Assembly: GCA_921293015.1 (NCBI GenBank)
Contig: OV121087.1
Coordinates: forward strand, 41,092,630 to 41,156,629
Direction: 5' to 3'
Source of the DNA: Phorcus lineatus
Taxonomy: Eukaryota; Mollusca; Gastropoda; Trochida; Trochidae
DNA: 64,000 nucleotides
Made by a program: the position numbers and the translations under genes
Shown: in pieces, positions 62,101 through 64,000 of the stretch
Position numbering within the stretch: position 1 is the first letter of the stretch
Layout of the letters: the number at the start of each line of letters is the position of its first letter
The notes under the pieces: model-generated
Databases searched by the model: none
Told to the model about the DNA's origin: nothing
The model's input: the letters and a program-made list of their open reading frames with translations, nothing else

Positions 62101-63181
62101 AGAGATTTCTTAATGAGAGGTGCTGTAATGGGAGATTCTATGATGAGGGGTTCTAAGATGAGGGGTTCTATGATGAGGGGTTCTAAGATGAGGGGTTCTA
62201 TGATGAGGGGTTCTAAGATGAGGGGTTCTATGATGAGAGGTTCTAAGATGAGGGGTTCTAAGATGAGGGGTTCTATGATGAGGGGTTCTAAGATGAGGGG
62301 TTCTATGATGAGGGGTACTATAATGAGGGGTTCTATGATTATGGGTTTTATGATTAGGGTACTACATGTATGATGGGAGGTTCTGTACAGAGGGGTACTA
62401 TGATGAGGGGTTCTATGATTAGGGGTTCTACGATGAGGGGTTCTATGATGAGGGGTTCTATGATGAGGGGTTCTAAGATGAGGGTTCTATGATGAGGGGT
62501 TCTAAGATGAGGGGTTCTAAGATGAGGGGTTCTATGATGAGGGGTACTATAATGAGGGGTTCTATGATTATGGGTTCTATGATTAGGGTACTACATGTAT
62601 GATGGGAGGTTCTGTACAGAGGGGTACTATGATGAGGAGTACTATGATGAGGTCAATATGATGAGTGTTCTATGATGAGGGGTACTTTGATTAGTGGTTC
62701 TATGATGAGAATTCTATGATGAGACTTCTATGATGAGGGGCACTAACGATCAGAGAGATCATATTTTACGTTTTACTAACACCTGCTTATCAGACGTAGG
62801 CCCAAGAGGCTCATTTCAATCAGCAGAGGTAACTCCGTCATACATTCTTATATGACGTAGTTACCTTTGTGGGGAGAGAAAGTGTTGCCACAAACTTCTC
62901 ACTCATTGTAAAATCTTATTTTCAAATTCACATATCGATCAATGATATTTAGGTGATCATTACATTCTTTTAGAATATTGTTATAATGATGGTTTCAACC
63001 GTTTCAGCTAACACTAAAATGGTCACCCTTCGGAGGCAGATTCTGGACGTATTCAGAGAAGACATACCAAACTACGAGCAGGCTGCAGAACTGATAGGGC
63101 AGTATCTCCATCTCCTGCAGATGTTCTACAGCAACACAAACTGGGTGGAGGCAAATGGGCCGAAACCGTACCTTTCTCTAG
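53126..63181 (+). CDS. VWA7: VWA7-like secreted protein, first three exons (gene continues)
   Basis: Exons 53126-53381, 61967-62089 and 63008-63181, all with GT/AG borders and phase-1 introns; the last donor at 63182 shows the gene runs past the window. Residues 1-19 are a signal peptide (MRLLWSLGILLVQFGYIQA). Then comes the N-terminal module of von Willebrand factor A domain-containing protein 7: FFPNSISDIDIGDGTLTHYE, ITELGILKAVAAFFEANPRP, FGFMQAIEEIASANEAVDVD, QAEWHFNGEAI and LHLLQMFYSNTNWVE (compare LHALQDFYSHSNWVELG in vertebrate VWA7). The VWA domain itself would be encoded downstream. The ATG is chosen because it starts the signal peptide. Intron 1 is 8.6 kb and packed with local duplications; intron 2 begins with a minisatellite. 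Confidence 0.87.
54640..55400 (+). repeat. Degenerate tandem repeat in VWA7-like intron 1
   Basis: About twelve imperfect units of roughly 45-65 bp built on GACACATGTAATCTCTTTTC followed by ATATGATATCAAACAAACA. Units differ in length and spacing, so the array is old or built of small insertions. The open frame at 54636 is a by-product. Confidence 0.75.
55751..57236 (+). repeat. Segmental tandem duplication, copy A
   Basis: Matches 57315-59345 in order. Shared blocks include TATTTATTCAATGTAAATGT, AATGGCTTGTCAACAGGGAA, GACACCCCTGGAAATAATA and TGTGATATCCATACTG. The 96-codon frame at 56689 has a hydrophobic start but is broken in copy B, so it is not supported as a gene. Confidence 0.8.
57315..59345 (+). 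repeat. Segmental tandem duplication, copy B
   Basis: Second copy of the 55751 segment, about 0.5 kb longer because of an insertion around 57834-58330. Around that insertion, AAATTATTGATARCGATAGG occurs twice, 358 bp apart. It also contains TTTCACTGAGT/CACTCAGTGAAA inverted motifs and a GGTATTCGACGA block also found near 45925. Confidence 0.75.
59346..61966. other. Remainder of VWA7-like intron 1; nothing recognised
   Basis: AT-rich; open frames at 60235 (minus) and 61086 (minus) lack any family signature or splice context. Confidence 0.55.
62112..62745 (+). repeat. 15-bp purine-rich minisatellite (TTCTATGATGAGGGG)
   Basis: About forty units, starting 23 bp after the donor of VWA7-like exon 2. 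Variants TTCTAAGATGAGGGG and TACTATAATGAGGGG are interspersed. A longer period of about 229 bp is also present (ACTACATGTATGATGGGAGG at 62361 and 62590). Read through from the exon, the first part encodes in-frame MRGSM/MRGSK pentapeptides up to a stop at 62373. Confidence 0.95.
62824..62869. repeat. Palindromic hairpin element, copy 2
   Basis: CAGAGGTAACTCCGTCATA pairs with TATGACGTAGTTACCTTTG around a short loop, followed by TGGGGAGAG. Same family as the hairpin at 49692 (CAGAGGTAGCT, TATGACG, TGGGAGAG). Confidence 0.75.
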
Positions 63182-63283
63182 GTAAAACAACACAACTGAT
63201 TGGATATGCCTCGTATTAGATTGGCAGTTATTAAGTGTTAGTCATTGTTTCAAAGTTAAGAATTCCTCTTCTAATGATTGATT

Positions 63284-63925
63284 CCCTTAATGTGGAAATT
63301 ATCTATCATTACCGCAAGCTGTACCTCATTGTCCGCGGCGTGCTCATGCTTATTAGGATTCTTTTCGTACAAAGACTTATGATATCTGATGTACAAGTCA
63401 CCTTTGAAATGCTCATTTGGACCAAGAGAAAGAAATGATATCAACGACAACGACATCGACATCGACATCGACATCAAACTAAAAGTTTAAAAGTCATGAC
63501 GCACTAAAGTGAATGTTAGCACGTCATTCATCTAAACTGTTGAAACACAATATTTGAAGTAATCCATTGAATCTGTCGGATATTGCATTTGAAAGAATAA
63601 AACTATCCCTTAGTGTGGAAATTATCTATCATTACCATAAGTTGTACCTCATTGTCCGTGGCAATCATTCGTTGCCTGCTCAATCTTGATATGTATCAGG
63701 ATCGTTTTCGTACAGAGACTCATGATATCTGATACAAGGCAATTTTGGAATGCTTTTTTGAACCAGGATAAAGAAATGAAACGACAACGACATCAACATC
63801 ATACTAAATTGTTTAATTACTAAGTCATGAAGCACGTTAGCACGTCATTCATCTATACTAACGCAACAACATATTTGAATTAACCCATTGAATCTATCGG
63901 ATATTGAACTTGAATGAATGCAACT
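63284..63925 (+). repeat. Two-copy tandem duplication, period about 323 bp
   Basis: CCCTTAATGTGGAAATTATC (63284) and CCCTTAGTGTGGAAATTATC (63607) begin matching units that continue through GTACCTCATTGTCCG, GAAATGATATCAACGACAAC-like and GCACGTCATTCATCTA blocks. The first unit contains a GACATC hexanucleotide run at 63451-63475. Intronic, non-coding. Confidence 0.8.
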
Positions 63926-64000
63926 ATCAAATAAACAATTCTTACGATATACCTTTAAAAACAATTTCGCATCACATTGCTAGTTTGAATTGGAAAATGA

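Overview
The window is AT-rich, intron-rich, transposon-laden invertebrate nuclear DNA. The gene content (a CBR1-type carbonyl reductase with a diverged paralogue, a potato-inhibitor-I protein and a VWA7-like protein), the GTGAGTGAGT-type SINE relics, the FLYWCH-MULE element and the elements with a 145-bp minisatellite core point to a lophotrochozoan, most likely a mollusc. The species cannot be fixed from sequence alone. No RNA gene, CRISPR array or bacterial-style operon is visible.

Layout. 1-4950: a broken LINE (endonuclease plus reverse transcriptase) split by a minisatellite-core element. 5-19.9 kb: gene-poor DNA with three more LINE fragments, an inverted minisatellite-core element and a TTAA-flanked MITE. 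This stretch may be the first intron of the carbonyl reductase gene if the candidate first exon at 5117 is right. 19.9-28.2 kb: a CBR1-like reductase in seven clear exons with intact catalytic residues; its introns hold two more minisatellite-core elements, the larger 3.4 kb long and ending 16 bp before an exon. 32.4-34.1 kb (minus): a complete three-exon, 70-residue potato inhibitor I gene whose exons are too small to stand out as ORFs. 35.1-37.6 kb: a complete Mutator-like element with an uninterrupted four-exon FLYWCH/MULE transposase, matching terminal inverted repeats and an 8-bp target duplication. 40.0-48.6 kb: a second SDR gene with the same exon structure as the first, open reading frame kept, but every classical SDR catalytic and cofactor motif replaced. 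Its fifth intron carries a 2.2-kb TIR element built on a repeated GGTACCAAGTGC motif. 53.1 kb to the window end: the first three exons of a secreted VWA7-like gene with long introns full of local duplications and a 15-bp purine-rich minisatellite.

How the parts relate. The two SDR genes descend from one ancestor: internal exon lengths 82, 179, 113/110, 129/132 and 142 nt with the same intron phases. The first should be an NADPH-dependent cytosolic carbonyl reductase; the second looks like a pseudoenzyme or an early pseudogene. The other host genes are unrelated neighbours. The most unusual items are the motif-stripped SDR paralogue, the compact inhibitor gene, and the minisatellite-core elements, one of which probably supplies the splice branch site for the reductase's catalytic exon.
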